Shown in pieces: positions 23,942-34,691 of a DNA stretch of 64,000 nt. Source of the stretch: Paraniabella defluvii (GTDB taxonomy: Bacteria > Bacteroidota > Bacteroidia > Chitinophagales > Chitinophagaceae); assembly GCA_019316985.1 (NCBI GenBank), contig CP079215.1:4154001-4218000 (forward strand), in the 5' to 3' direction. The position numbers and the translations under genes were made by a program. A model generated the notes under the pieces. That model was given only the letters and a program-made list of their open reading frames with translations, did not search any database and had not been told where the DNA came from. Position 1 is the first letter of the stretch. Each line of letters starts with the position of its first letter.

Positions 23942-25345
23942 CTATTTGTCTTTCAAGACGAACATATTGAGGCTTCTTTGTGCGGGCAGAAGATCAAGGT
24001 CATATTTTTTAAGCTCTTTTTTAAAACTGGCTAAATCCTTGACGCCAGAAACTTCGATATCTACGTTCTCGGTATAGCCAGTTTCATCTACTATCGGCAG
24101 CTTGATAGGTGTGCCATCGCTAACCATGTTTATCATCACACTAAGTTTATGATTGCTTAGAATCGAAGGAGAAGCTGGAAACGTACAGTTTGGCACTCCA
24201 CCTTTGCTTTTAATCCTATCTTTTTGGGAAGTTCTGATAAGAACAAGACAATTCACCATTCGCTTTTCGATGGTGCCGGTATAATCAGAATACCTGTTAA
24301 GGTCTTCGAGCATATAATAGAACAGACTATCTGCTTCGGTCTTAGGGACGACAAGTTCATAACTATATAGGTTAGTTGTCTCAAAAGTACTGTCAGGTTT
24401 AAGTATCCAATTCAATAACGACGGATCTTTTACCTCTATAATGGCCCTTGATATATTAAACTGTTCTCCGTTATTGTCAAACAGTTGATAAATTATAGGA
24501 TAATAGATGTCCATCATGGGTAGGTTGGTCATTTGTCTTCTATATATCTTTCCCTGCTTGTTCTTTTTAAATTCCCACCACCTTTCAACCCTGGATAATA
24601 GCCTTTGAAAAAAATGGAATAGGTTTTTAAAATCATACTATCATTAAAATATTCTGAAAGGAACAACGGTCTGTTTCGGTCAATATCAATCTTACTAACC
24701 ATTTGTATTTTTGATCATCCAAAACTGCCTGTATATTCTTTTGGGTTAAATCATCTCCTGCGTTGTGTTAAGCACTTTTCCTTTTGGATTTATCCATGCT
24801 ATATGTGGCACACTGATATGTGGGAAATACTTTAAAAGAAGACTGTCATTAATCACCGAGTTAACATAGGTGTGTTCTTTCCCTGCTCCGGTTTTAAAAA
24901 ACCTGGTTATTTTGTCCGAGTCCTCCTGTGTTACTGCAAGCACTTTTATTTTGTCGCCAAACTCGTTTTGCAACGCATGTAGTTTTGGAAAATTCCTGAT
25001 ACAAGGCACGCACCACGTATTCCAAAAATCCAGTATGATCAGCTTATCCTTATACTCGCTTAGGGTAATGGTTTTCTTGCCCTGGGGATGGTTTACTACC
25101 TGCAAGGGAAGGCTCCAGAGTTCATCAGGGATCTTATCGCCTATAGCAAGCGGCATTGGCTTAAATGTGTTAGCAGCCTTAGCAGAAGCCACTTGCGCGT
25201 GGCTCTGCTGTTGGGCGGCTGCATACATGAGAAAAACCAGTAGAAAAAAATACCTGCCGGTTATGCTCACAATCCTACCACACGTTCCCAGTGCTAAACG
25301 GCGGCATGGGGGTATAAATGTCTTGTTACGTAATAACACGCTCAT
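23942..25345 (-). CDS. TlpA-like thiol-disulfide protein with DUF3738-like C-terminal domain
   Basis: One gene across frames 24746-25345 and 23942-24532, joined through the region at 24533-24745. The N-terminus has a membrane segment (residues 31-46). A thioredoxin fold follows with WCVPC at residues 111-115 (FWNTWCVPCIRNFPKL) and a cis-Pro region SVPHIAWINPKG. The C-terminal part, with PIVDETGYTENVDIEVSG and LKKYDLDLLPAQRSLNMFVL, resembles the DUF3738/TIGR03435 fold seen after TlpA in Bacteroidota. It would reduce or oxidise periplasmic disulfides. It sits upstream of SusC on the same strand, so the three are probably one transcript. Confidence 0.8.
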
Positions 25346-25655
25346 CTTTAATTTTGGTAATACGGTGAAAGAAAAAAGGTAAATAGGCAGTTATTGCAAG
25401 CGTGCTACACCGGGCTTTTGATAATGATACGCAAGCTAAACTCCTGGAGAAGAACAATACAACAGCCTTGCCTTGCCCGGATATGGGAAAGCAGCCACAT
25501 TGTTTATACTTGTTAGTCTTTCTTCTCATTTTGGTCATTGCTCTACAAATATTGTTTATCTGCCTGCCTTTGAGAAAAAATAGGTTCTCGAATCGGAAGA
25601 ATTTGTTCCGTATTGGAAGTTTTACTATATTTGAATAAATAATAAGCATTGAAAT
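25346..25655. other. Intergenic region between TlpA and the XRE cluster
   Basis: Divergent promoters are expected here. The plus-strand open frame at 25402-25638 has no recognisable domain or start signal. Nothing else is seen. Confidence 0.35.
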
Positions 25656-26038
25656 ATGAAAATTGGGAATAACATCAGTCAGATGAGAATCGCTCAAAAG
25701 ATCGAAAAGAGTTTTATGGCGCAAGAGTTAAACATTGCCTTGGAAGAATACGAAGCAATCGAAAGGGATGAGCGAGATATAACACTCTCCATGCTTGAGG
25801 CGATAGCGCGCTTGTTATCGCTGGATGTTGCCGATTTGATTATGCTCAATAAGCCTGTTACCGGAATCAGGAATTTCTTCTTTAACCACAATGGAAATTC
25901 TGGAGTTAATATTCATGTACAGGAATAGACCAGGAGAAAATCAGACAGGCGTACAAAGAACTTTACGCTGAAGAATTAAACAGAATACCAAAGCTGGAAA
26001 AGCTTTTGCGGCAAAATAATATTGATTTTGATTTTTGA
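25656..26038 (+). CDS. XRE family helix-turn-helix protein, copy 1
   Basis: About 127 residues after one missing G near 25925 (CAGGGAATAG read as CAGGAATAG). HTH: SQMRIAQKIEKSFMAQELNIALEEYEAIERDERDI. The tail KLEKLLRQNNIDFDF is shared in style with copy 2. It is first of three tandem related genes. Confidence 0.75.
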
Positions 26039-26051
26039 AATCACCTTGTTT

Positions 26052-26475
26052 ATGAGAATCGGAGATAACATAAGAGAAATTCGAGAAGTTGAAAAGAACT
26101 TTAAGAGAAGTTATGTTGCCGACCAGTTGAATCTTTCTACAAGGGCTTATGCTAATATTGAGAATAACGTCACTGACATTTCAGTTAATAGATTGCAGGA
26201 GATTGCTGATATATTCGAGTGTAGCCCGCTATACATTCTCAACTACAAAAGCTCAAAAAAGAATTTTTCAATTATTTTCATAACGCCAAAGGAAACGAAG
26301 GAATAAATATCATGCACCAGGGAGGTAATGCAGCGCTTGTTAATAGAGAAACGATAAATAAGGAAGCGCTGAACAAGGAAAAGATATACGAATTGCAGCA
26401 GGAATTATTAGAAAGCGAACGTAAACGGATTATGCTCTTAGAAGCCCTGCTCAAAAAAACAATATTGACTTTTAA
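26052..26475 (+). CDS. XRE family helix-turn-helix protein, copy 2
   Basis: ATG at 26052 (MRIGDNIREIREVEKNF). HTH: SYVADQLNLSTRAYANIENNVTDISVNRLQEIADIF. After an indel near 26270 it reads GNEGINIMHQGGNAAL and a coiled-coil tail EKIYELQQELLESERKRIMLLEALLKKNN, ending at 26475 if one A is restored. The coiled tail suggests dimerisation. It is closely similar to copies 1 and 3. Confidence 0.75.
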
Positions 26476-26490
26476 CTGAAAAAATCTGTT

Positions 26491-26856
26491 ATGAAAATTG
26501 GAGATAACATTCGCGAGAGATAAGAAAAAGAAAAAAAGCTATCAAAAGAAGATGTGGCAAAAGCCTTGGGAATTACTTCCAAAGCATATAGCAACATAGA
26601 AAACAATGTAGCAGACGTTAGCGTTTCAAGGTTGTACGAGTTGGCTGATATCTTCGGCGTTGCTCCCGAATACATTCTCAACTACCAGGAGAAATCATCT
26701 TTTACCAATCATTTCAATAATTACGAGGGTAATAAGGGAATAAACATTATGTATCAGGGATGTTCTACTGACCAGATAAAAAACATCGAGGAGCAAATAA
26801 AAAAAAAAAGCAAGCAGGAGGCCAGCCGCTTGCAGGCAAAAACGAGGAATAACTAA
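26491..26856 (+). CDS. XRE family helix-turn-helix protein, copy 3
   Basis: ATG at 26491 (MKIGDNIRE), frame change near 26517, then KLSKEDVAKALGITSKAYSNIENNVADVSVSRLYELADIFG and a tail SSFTNHFNNYEGNKGINIMYQG. The NIENNV core and the GNKGINIMYQG box are shared with copy 2, so these are paralogues from tandem duplication. Confidence 0.75.
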
Positions 26857-26864
26857 TAGAAATA

Positions 26865-27314
26865 ATGGAAAAATTATTTGAGCGTAACAATATCGGGTAT
26901 CAGCTTTTTGTGGATGAAGATGGACAGGACATACATTTTGCCTATACGGATAAGCTGCTTGCTCTGAATGTGCTTATTGAGTTTTACACAGCCGTTACCG
27001 ATGGCAGTGAAGAGAACTACGAAGAGGAAACGGTGGTTGCTGCAATAACATACACCGAAAAATGCAGTTACTCATTTGCGCTCTTTCATAGCACAAATGT
27101 AATAGGCCCATTGCTGTTGTACAGAATTGTAGCGGATGCCGTTCACTTTATCGAACAATCCGGTAAAACCAGTTTACTTGAAGATCTGGCGGAAATTTCA
27201 ACCGGTGGCACTACCTCCGATGTGATGGATAACAAGGCGGATCGAAAAAGAGTTTATGATAGCGATGTTTGGAGGTTTACTTCGGTACTGGATTTGATTA
27301 AACAAAAACGGTAG
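26865..27314 (+). CDS. Conserved-looking protein of unknown function
   Basis: Intact, 149 residues, starting 9 bp after XRE copy 3. No known motif. It is acidic, has a YTDKLLALNVLIEFYTAV segment and a possible helical core, and no signal or membrane segment. Position between the XRE genes and a PDDEXK nuclease suggests a role in the same cassette. I do not recognise it. Confidence 0.5.
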   Translation: MEKLFERNNIGYQLFVDEDGQDIHFAYTDKLLALNVLIEFYTAVTDGSEENYEEETVVAAITYTEKCSYSFALFHSTNVIGPLLLYRIVADAVHFIEQSGKTSLLEDLAEISTGGTTSDVMDNKADRKRVYDSDVWRFTSVLDLIKQKR

Positions 27315-27376
27315 CGGTAAATTGTACATTTACAAGCCGGTGTAAGGGTGAATTATAACTAATTTTTATTTATCGG

Positions 27377-28380
27377 ATGCAGGAGTTTATTAGCGACATA
27401 AAACGCATATTGGATGAGGCAAGGCAAAAGGCGTATAGTGCTACGGCTTTTGCTATGACGGAAGGGTTCTGGCTTATAGGCAAACGAATTGTGGAAGAGG
27501 AACAGCAGGGCGCTGACAGGGCGGCTTATGGCAAGGAGATCTTGAATAACCTCGCCACTGCATTAGGCAAGGGTTTTAGTGCCAGAACGCTGAGAGATTA
27601 CAGGCAGTTTTATCTCACTTTTACAAATCGGGACGATTTGGCACACCTGTGTGCCAAATTAAACTGGTCGCATATCCGACTGATTATGAGGGTTTCAGAT
27701 AAAAACGCCCGCGATTATTACCTCAAAGAAGCGACCGATAATAATTGGGCAGTGCGTACACTGGAGCGAAACATCAATACCCTTTATTACCAGCGCCTTT
27801 TATCCTCCCAAATGCAGGATGCTATGAAGTATGAAATGCAGGAGAAAACAAGCGCTTTTCAGCAGGATAAGAACGAGTTTATCCGCAACCCTGCGGTATT
27901 GGAGTTTTTGAATATTCCAACCAATTACGCCCATACAGAACAGCAGTTGGAGCAGGCGCTTATTGATAACCTGCAACATTTTTTACTGGAGCTGGGTAAG
28001 GGTTTTGCATTTGTGGCAAGGCAGAAATACATCCGCACAGAAACAACCGATTTCTTTATTGACCTGGTGTTTTACAATTTTATTTTAAAGTGCTTTGTGA
28101 TCATAGAACTGAAGACAGATAAAATAACCCACCAGGATATCGGGCAATTGGATATGTATGTAAGGATGTTTGATGACCTGGAAAACGGGAAGGCGACAAT
28201 CCCACCATCGGCATACTGTTATGTACCGAAACAGATCGCACCATTGCAAAATATTCTGTACTGCATGAAAACAAACAATTATTTGCCAGCAAGTATCTGG
28301 CTTATTTACCTACCGAAGAAGAATTGATAGCGGAGATAGAACGTGAAAAGCAACTGATTAAACAACGCTCGGAAAAGTAG
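27377..28380 (+). CDS. DUF1016 (YhcG-type) PDDEXK nuclease-domain protein
   Basis: About 334 codons. N-terminal DUF1016 domain with FISDIKRILDEARQKAYSATAFAM, GFWLIGKRIVEEEQ, and GKGFSARTLRDYRQFY near residue 70. C-terminal nuclease-like part has FIDLVFYNFILKCFVIIELKTDK (D and ELK of the PD-(D/E)XK pattern) near residue 225. One frame change near 28190 leads to EEELIAEIEREKQLIKQRSEK ending at 28380. Such proteins occur in defence loci and ICEs; the biological target is unknown. Confidence 0.8.
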
Positions 28381-28408
28381 TTGAGTTTTATTACAAACCG
28401 GTGAGATT

Positions 28409-28918
28409 ATGACAGAAGATCTTTTCATAGAAGAACAACGGAAGGCAATAAAAGCACTGTCTGAGGCGCTCAAAAATGCCAGGCATCGGAAATTCATATT
28501 GCCAATATTACAGACTATAAAATATTTGAAACGGCAGATGCTGAGGGCAAGCCGTTCATTTCTTTATTTTGAGCAAGCCCGATAGTATGAAATGCGAAAT
28601 AAGGCTACCGGCGGATTTTAAGGAGTACCAGGGAGATGTAGTTGTCTCCAATCTTGACGACTCAATTAACCCGGAAATAGAGGCGGCAATAAAAACAAGC
28701 CCTTGTTTTCCCGCTATGCTGCTTACCATTTTAACGGTATTATTTGGTGGAATGACAAATTAGGATACTGGTGCGGGGAAGTATGGGTGTTAAGACAATA
28801 TGTAGCTTTTTATCTCGCTGAAAATCTGTCCTTACTTGCCGACGAAATGAATTTTCATCATGGAAAAGGCGAAGGGCCGAACCTGAGCAATATACCAGGA
28901 TATTTTGATAAGAGGTAA
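28409..28918 (+). CDS. Unrecognised protein, frame broken
   Basis: ATG at 28409. The pieces read MTEDLFIEEQRKAIKALSEALKN, then HIANITDYKIFETADAEGKPFISLF, then SKPDSMKCEIRLPADFKEYQGDVVVSNLDDS, and finally WNDKLGYWCGEVWVLRQYVAFYLAENLS to GYFDKR at 28918. About 170 residues with indels near 28480, 28570 and 28700. No domain recognised. It begins 28 bp after the nuclease and may be its partner. Confidence 0.45.
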
Positions 28919-29056
28919 TAATACTGGTCCGTCCATTAGCCACAATGCTGTAAATCGGGGAATGAGCGTGGCGGGCATTCCGGCAACTATTTCTTATATT
29001 TATTTTTTCATAGGATAAGGTTTAAGGTTAGGGAAAGTCGTTTAGTAGCAACTCTT

Positions 29057-29089
29057 AAAAGCAGTTTCTTTTGATGGAAACTGCTTTTT
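29057..29089 (+). terminator. Rho-independent terminator
   Basis: AGCAGTTTC (29060-29068) pairs with GAAACTGCT (29077-29085), flanked by A4 before and T5 after. Confidence 0.8.
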
Positions 29090-29099
29090 CAATTTCAGT

Positions 29100-29270
29100 C
29101 AATTGGAAAAGGAAATCCCAAAGATCAATCCCCGAATGTTATCTAAGGAATTAGGGGATCTGGAAAGTAACGGGGGTACATGAATGGTTTACGACCATAC
29201 CTGTTACAGTAGAATACGAGCTCTACAAAATCGGGACGGTTGTTCAGAATATTTTAGACGTAATGAACTC
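29100..29270 (+). pseudogene. HxlR family regulator remnant (C-terminal part)
   Basis: Open in two frames: LEKEIPKINPRMLSKELGDLESNG, then EWFTTIPVTVEYELYKIGTVVQNILDVMN. This matches the wing and C-terminus of HxlR regulators (compare PGISEKMLIQELNVLVE in the gene at 31377). The HTH start is missing, and the piece abuts the mobC terminus. It is a decayed copy or recombination scar. Confidence 0.6.
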
Positions 29271-31269
29271 TTACTCTTGTTTCACCAAATGCTGTAAATC
29301 CGGGTCGTTCATAATACGCTCCAATTCATTCTCAATAATCTGCGTACTATCCAGCTTTACCCTCCTGTAATTGTTCTCAATCTCCTGTTTCATATTATCC
29401 GCTCCGTTTTCATCTGTAAAGGACAATATCTGTGGTATTTTTTTATAAGCTTTGGTTTCGGCTGCTACCTTGTCATTATCTACTACAATTTCTGCATGAA
29501 ATATTTTTTGCTCGATACGTTCATCGAAATTGTCGGAAACGGCTCCTACGAACATGCCCTGTGTTAGGGTAGAAATTTTGGAAGCCGGTATTAGGCTATC
29601 CATTTGGGTACTTATCGAAGTGGATTTATCATTTCGGTTAATGGTCATGCTCTGGCGTTTCTGCAATACCTTGCCGAAACGTTCGCTAAGGTTCTTTGCG
29701 GTTTCGCCCACTACCTGTCCGCTGAATATATTACCAACGGTATTCTGTATAACTTTGCTTTCCTTATCGCCATAATCGCGGGTCAACTGCGAATAGTCCT
29801 GAAGCCCAAACAAACTGCCACCTTATTACTTCTGGCAGTTGCGATCAAATTATCGAGTCCTCTAAAGTAGATCGTGGGCAGCTCATCTATAATAACAGAA
29901 CTCTTTAATTGCCCTTTTTTTATTGATGAGTTTTACGATGCGTGAATTATACAAACCCAGCGCAGCAGAGTAGATATTTTGCCGGTCGGGATTGTTGCCT
30001 ACACATAATATTTTCGGCTCTTTCGGATTGTTGATATCTAATGAGAAGTCATCACCGGTCATTACCCAATAAAGCTGCGGGCTTATCATTCTTGATAGCG
30101 GAATTTTTGCCGATGCTATCTGCCCCTGCAACTGATCCTGTGCGCCTCCCTGCCAGGCATCCATGAACGGGGACAAATAATTTTCCAGTTCAGGATAAGA
30201 AGTCAATATGGTAAATACGTCTGCGTATTTTTTATTCAGCAGTTCTATTGCGTGAGGAAACGTACAATATCTGCCGTTATCATAAATTTTTAGAAACCAG
30301 ATAATGGCCGCTAAAAGAATGATTGGTGATTCCACGAAGAAATCGCCTTGCTTCTGAATCCAGGACCTGTTAAGATTGAGCATGATAGTATAAGCCGCTT
30401 CGTATGCATCCGATATGTCCGTCATAAAGTCGGGATTAAGTGGATTGCATCGATGGCTCCGGCGTGGGTCGTCAAAGTTGATGACGTAAAACCTGGGCTT
30501 TACCTTATACTTATTGGCGTGCTTTAGTAAATGATTGTAGGCAATGGTAGAAAGGTCATCGAACTTGAAGTCGTAGATATACATCGAAAAGCCCTTTTCG
30601 ATGTGTTGCTTGATATAATTGTTTACGATGGCATAGCTCTTACCTGAACCCGGAGTTCCCAACACGATTGAGGCACGAAACGGATTGACCACGTTAATCC
30701 AGCCATTGTTCCATTTGCCTTTGTAATAAAACTTTGTAGGCAGATTAACCGAATATTCATTTTGCATCAACTGGATTTCCTGCTGGAAGCTCTCGTTCTC
30801 GTTATTGAAAACATCGTCCATCAGGTTGTTGCGCAGCAACCGGCTTATCCACACGCCTGCAACCATTAGGGCGATATAGCCTAATGAGGTGGTCAGTATG
30901 TAAAGCGCGGTGGCAATCTCTGCGGATAACTTTAAAAGCGGCGTGTTCAGAAAAAGAGGATAAAACCAATGACCAATGCCGTATTGATTTTTGTCCAAGT
31001 AATCTTTTCATTCTTTACGCCTTTAGTACCCAGACAGCTTAGCGCCAGTAGCACCAATGCGAAAATTTTGGTGTAAATCGTATTTGAAAAAAACCTGCGG
31101 TGCGGTTGAAATTGAAGAGTATTTTACCAATAACTTCCAGCGTCCACCCACGTTCACTAAAGAACCCGTAACAGAACCAATAGAAGTGCATCAATACAAT
31201 GATGATGCTTACGGCCCTCATAAAAGCGATGATCTTGGCCAGTCCTCTTAAATCGTCTTCTCCCTGCAT
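29271..31269 (-). CDS. mobC: Type IV coupling protein, MobC (VirD4-like, YWFCY domain)
   Basis: Links the relaxase-DNA complex to the transfer channel. N-terminal YWFCY motif (HFYWFCYGFF, near 31180) with membrane segments from 31269 to about 30850. P-loop ATPase: GTPGSGKS (Walker A, near 30640) and VIIDELPTI (Walker B, near 29890). The tail ends DLQHLVKQE at 29271. Frame changes lie near 31020 and 29900. Total about 666 residues, normal. A phased GCCA repeat site sits 72 bp upstream of its start (31341-31364). It is separated from mobA/mobB by 3.4 kb of cargo. Confidence 0.9.
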
Positions 31270-31340
31270 AATTCAATAAATTGAAGTGATGCAGGTAATT
31301 TAGAGGCTATGGATAGCGGGATACCGAAAGCGGTTCTCGA

Positions 31341-31364
31341 TGGCGTTTAGTGGCAGTATTTGGC
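31341..31364 (-). promoter_or_regulatory. Phased GCCA repeat B, upstream of mobC
   Basis: On the minus strand three GCCA units 10 bp apart: GCCAAATACT, GCCACTAAAC, GCCA (TGGC at 31341, 31351, 31361 on plus). It differs by two bases from site A. The mobC start is 72 bp downstream. Confidence 0.6.
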
Positions 31365-31376
31365 TGTAAAACTATT

Positions 31377-31708
31377 TCAGCTTAAATTCTCCAATCCAAA
31401 GGAAGCCAGCTTATCAATAATTGGTAGGGTATTTAAACCAAGTTTAGTTAATCTGTATTCAACTCTTGGAGGGATTTCAGGGTAAGATTTTTTGGAGACG
31501 AATTTTTTTCTACCAAAACATTCAGTTCCTGAATCAACATCTTTTCACTGATTCCAGGAATGCATCTTTTTAATTCACCATACCGGATTACCCGGTCGTT
31601 TATCTGGAACAAAATCAGCAACGTCCATTTCCCGCCTAATATGGCTAACGATTTCCTTACGGGGCAGTTGTCATCTGACTGCTTAATTATTTTTTTATCT
31701 TTAGACAT
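31377..31708 (-). CDS. HxlR family transcriptional regulator
   Basis: About 110 residues. CPVRKSLAILGGKWTLLILFQIN is the HxlR start with the conserved Cys and GGKW. YGELKRCIPGISEKMLIQELNVLVEK follows. After one missing/extra A near 31505 the reading is KSYPEIPPRVEYRLTKLGLNTLPIIDKL to its stop at 31377. Such regulators sense reactive compounds through the Cys; neighbours on the other strand suggest it controls the SnoaL/MBL/ACR3 set. Confidence 0.85.
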
Positions 31709-31820
31709 TTGAAAGTCAATAATTCTAACCTTTTAGTAAGTACATAACCAACAGGTAAGTACTTGTACAAAGGTATGTAATTCACTTATTTTGCACAATA
31801 AACTATTTAATAAAGGCATT

Positions 31821-32198
31821 ATGACACAGGAAGAAAAAAATAAGCAAATAGCGACCGCTGCATACCAAAGGATTTTTGGAAATCTGGATATTTCGGGTGT
31901 TGATGAATATATGAGTAAGGATTTCATACAGCATAATCCTACAATTGCTGATGGTCCGCAGGGAGTAAAAGCGCTTGTTCAAATGCTTCTTTCGCAAGGA
32001 GTATCAAAGCAAAAAATAAACTTTAAGCATATTGTTTCTGAAAATGATATTGTCTTCCTTCATTCGCGTTATGAGATGGCAGGAAAGGAATGGAGGTTTA
32101 TTGATATTTATCGCATTAAGAATGGAAAGCTGGCTGAACATTGGGATGCTATGATGCCAATGCCTGATGAGCCTGCAAATAATAATCAAATGTTCTAA
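31821..32198 (+). CDS. SnoaL-like (NTF2 fold) protein, copy 1
   Basis: About 126 residues from ATG at 31821 (MTQEEKNKQI), which fits better than the 31791 start. The cone-fold features DEYMSKDFIQHNPTIADGP and FIDIYRIKNGKLAEHWDAM are clear. This family includes polyketide cyclase-like enzymes and steroid isomerases; substrate unknown. It is divergent from the HxlR gene. Confidence 0.8.
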   Translation: MTQEEKNKQIATAAYQRIFGNLDISGVDEYMSKDFIQHNPTIADGPQGVKALVQMLLSQGVSKQKINFKHIVSENDIVFLHSRYEMAGKEWRFIDIYRIKNGKLAEHWDAMMPMPDEPANNNQMF

Positions 32199-32261
32199 AT
32201 ACAGTTTATCTGTTAACAGAGTGAGTATTGCAGCCATAAATAATTTTTAAACAATAAAAAG

Positions 32262-32652
32262 ATGACAGCAAAAGAAATAGTAGTGGCGTATGCGGATGCC
32301 CTTGGTAAAGGAGATGTTCGTGCCGCATTTTCATTTTTCAGCGCAGAAGTACAATGGCACCAGCCGGGCAACAATCAGTTCTCCGGACTAAAAAAAAGGA
32401 GCTGATGAAATCGGCAAGATGATTGGCGGTATGATGGAGGTTTCAAAAGGAACTTTTGCTTTAAAGCCCAATGGAAACATAATGGCTAACGGCGATCTTG
32501 TAGCGATGCCGCTTCGCTTTAGTGGCGCTATTGATGACCGTACTATGGATATGCCGGGTATTGACCTGTTTAAAGTGAAAGAGGGAAAAATTACGGAGGT
32601 ATGGTTGTTTTCTGACGACCAGAATGCTGAAGATATCTTCTGGGGAAAATAA
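32262..32652 (+). CDS. SnoaL-like (NTF2 fold) protein, copy 2
   Basis: ATG at 32262 (MTAKEIVVAYADALGKGDV). An A-run at 32389-32397 has one base too many; after it GADEIGKMIGGMMEVS and KVKEGKITEVWLFSDDQNAE follow. About 129 residues, and the fold is the same as copy 1. No catalytic residue can be assigned. Confidence 0.75.
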
Positions 32653-32796
32653 TTTCGTAAAGCTATTCAATAGCGATTTAGAATATTGTGGGCACCTTGA
32701 TTAAGGATGCCCACGATATTGACATTACAACATAATCAAAAATCTTCATTATTTCTAACGATAATTGGAAGAATATTATAAACTTCAAATGCCCTC

Positions 32797-33641
32797 ATGA
32801 GACAGCTGATAATAATCGCTATTTTAGGATTATCCGGTCTTTTAGTCAATGCACAGAGTAGCGGAACTGCCCAACCGAGTTTAAGGTTCATCAGAAACGC
32901 AACCTTGACTTTAAATTATGCGGGGCATAAGATACTGGTGGATCCATTGTTACTTCCAAAGGGTTCGATGGGTTCGATTTGGGGAAAGCTAAAAGCCCAA
33001 TGGTAGAGCTTCCTATCCCGGTTGAAGAAATTATCCACGATGTAGATTTGGTACTGGTAACCCATAATCATCCCGATCATTTTGATACCGTTGCCAGTAG
33101 CGTATTGAATAAATCAATTAAGCTTATCAACCAACCGAAAGATAAAGATTTCTTTAATAAACAGGGTTTTGTAAATGCAGAATCTTTAGAAGAAAGTCTT
33201 ATCTGGAAGGGAATCACAATCACCAGAACAAACGCCCAACATGGTACCGGAGAAATATTACTAAGGATGGGTAACGGATCTGGTTATGTATTGCAAGCGT
33301 TAAACCAACCTACAATTTACATAGTAGGAGATGCAGTCTGGACTGAGGACATCAATCAGAATATAAAAAGATTTCAGCCGGATTATGTTATTGTGAATTC
33401 CGGTGGTGCGGTTTTTCCCAAATTTCCCGCTACTCCTATCCTTATGGATGCTGATGAAACTATGGCATTGATCCAGGAAAGCGGTGAGGCGAAGGTGATA
33501 GCAGTTCATATGGATGCCATTGACCACTGCCTTACAACCAGAGATATTCTCAAAGCAAAAGCAAAAGATTTTAAAATTGACAGTCAGAAACTCCTGATAC
33601 CGGATGATGGTGAAACCTTAGAGCTTCAATTTAACAGATAA
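32797..33641 (+). CDS. MBL-fold metal-dependent hydrolase, exported
   Basis: About 281 residues. Signal peptide RQLIIIAILGLSGLLVNAQ. Metal-binding motif THNHPDHFD (HxHxDH, near 33062) is present, as are IVGDAVWTED and HMDAIDHC with the later ligands. One frame change near 32990. It resembles the UlaG/lactonase-type subgroup. It could act on a toxic ester or lactone with the SnoaL neighbours. Confidence 0.85.
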
Positions 33642-33725
33642 GAAACCGCCAGAAATTTTGATGAAATTTATCCAGTGCTTATCGTTTGATTTTTATGACT
33701 AATTTCAATCAGTATTTTTGCATTG

Positions 33726-34690
33726 ATGCATGTAACCAGAGAAAAAATCGAAGAAAATCAAGTAAGTATTTACATCGTTACGCTAATAGTAGCTGTTTTT
33801 GTTGGACTAACTTATAAGAACAGCCATGTAGCCGAGAAAACCATTGAGCCAATAATCGGAATTTTGCTTTATAGTATGTTTTGTCAAATTCCATTTTTAG
33901 AACTGAAGCAAGCCTTAAAAAATAGTAATTTTTTTAAAGCCATATTGTTCGGCAATTTTGTACTAATTCCACTATTCGTTTGGGGCTAATAAGCATTTTT
34001 CCCATGACTCAATAATAACACTGGGAATACTTTTGGTTTTGCTCACACCCTGCATTGATTATGTAATTGTTTTTTCGCATTTGGGAAAAAGTAATTCTAA
34101 AGCTGTTTTGGCTTCTACACCGTTGTTGTTCATTTTTCAAATGCTATTATTGCCTCTGTACCTATGGGTATTACTTGGAAAGGAAACAATAGACATCATT
34201 GAGGTAACACCATTTGTAAAAGCATTCATCTACCTGATCGTTATTCCATTTTTGCTTTCGATTGTAACGCAAATGGTATCAAAATCAAACAATAGATCGG
34301 GAAAAGCGATCTTAAATTTTTCGAGCTGGTTACCTGTTCCGTTTATGGCTTTGACCTTTTTGTAGTAATAGCTTCTCAAATAGGAGTACTATACCACAAC
34401 CCCACACCGATTTTAAAAGTTGTTCCGCTTATATAATTTTTGCCATTATTGCACCGTTAATTGGAAAGCTATCTGCAAAATTATTTAAAGTTGATGTTTA
34501 CGATTCAAGAGCTATTTCATTTTCAACAGCCACAAGAAATTCTTTAGTAGTATTGCCTTTGGCACTTGCTTTACCTGCACCAGATAATCAATTAGTGGCA
34601 ATTATTATTGTAACTCAAACAATCGTTGAAATTTTCTTTGAGTTGATATACATAAAGATAATACCTCTTTTGACAAAAGAAATTAAATAA
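33726..34690 (+). CDS. ACR3/BASS-type transporter (arsenic resistance-like)
   Basis: About 320 residues with ten hydrophobic segments. The pieces read [42 protein letters not shown] (TPCIDYV is the ACR3 signature with the conserved Cys), and [23 protein letters not shown]. Frame changes lie near 33985, 34010, 34362 and 34430. Stop at 34690, 1 bp from the converging mobB stop at 34692. Arsenite is the likely substrate, though BASS members can carry other anions. Confidence 0.8.
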
Positions 34691-34691
34691 C

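Noticed and set aside
24870..25382. 170-residue plus-strand ORF
   Set aside because: It is the antisense of the TlpA gene and lacks any domain.
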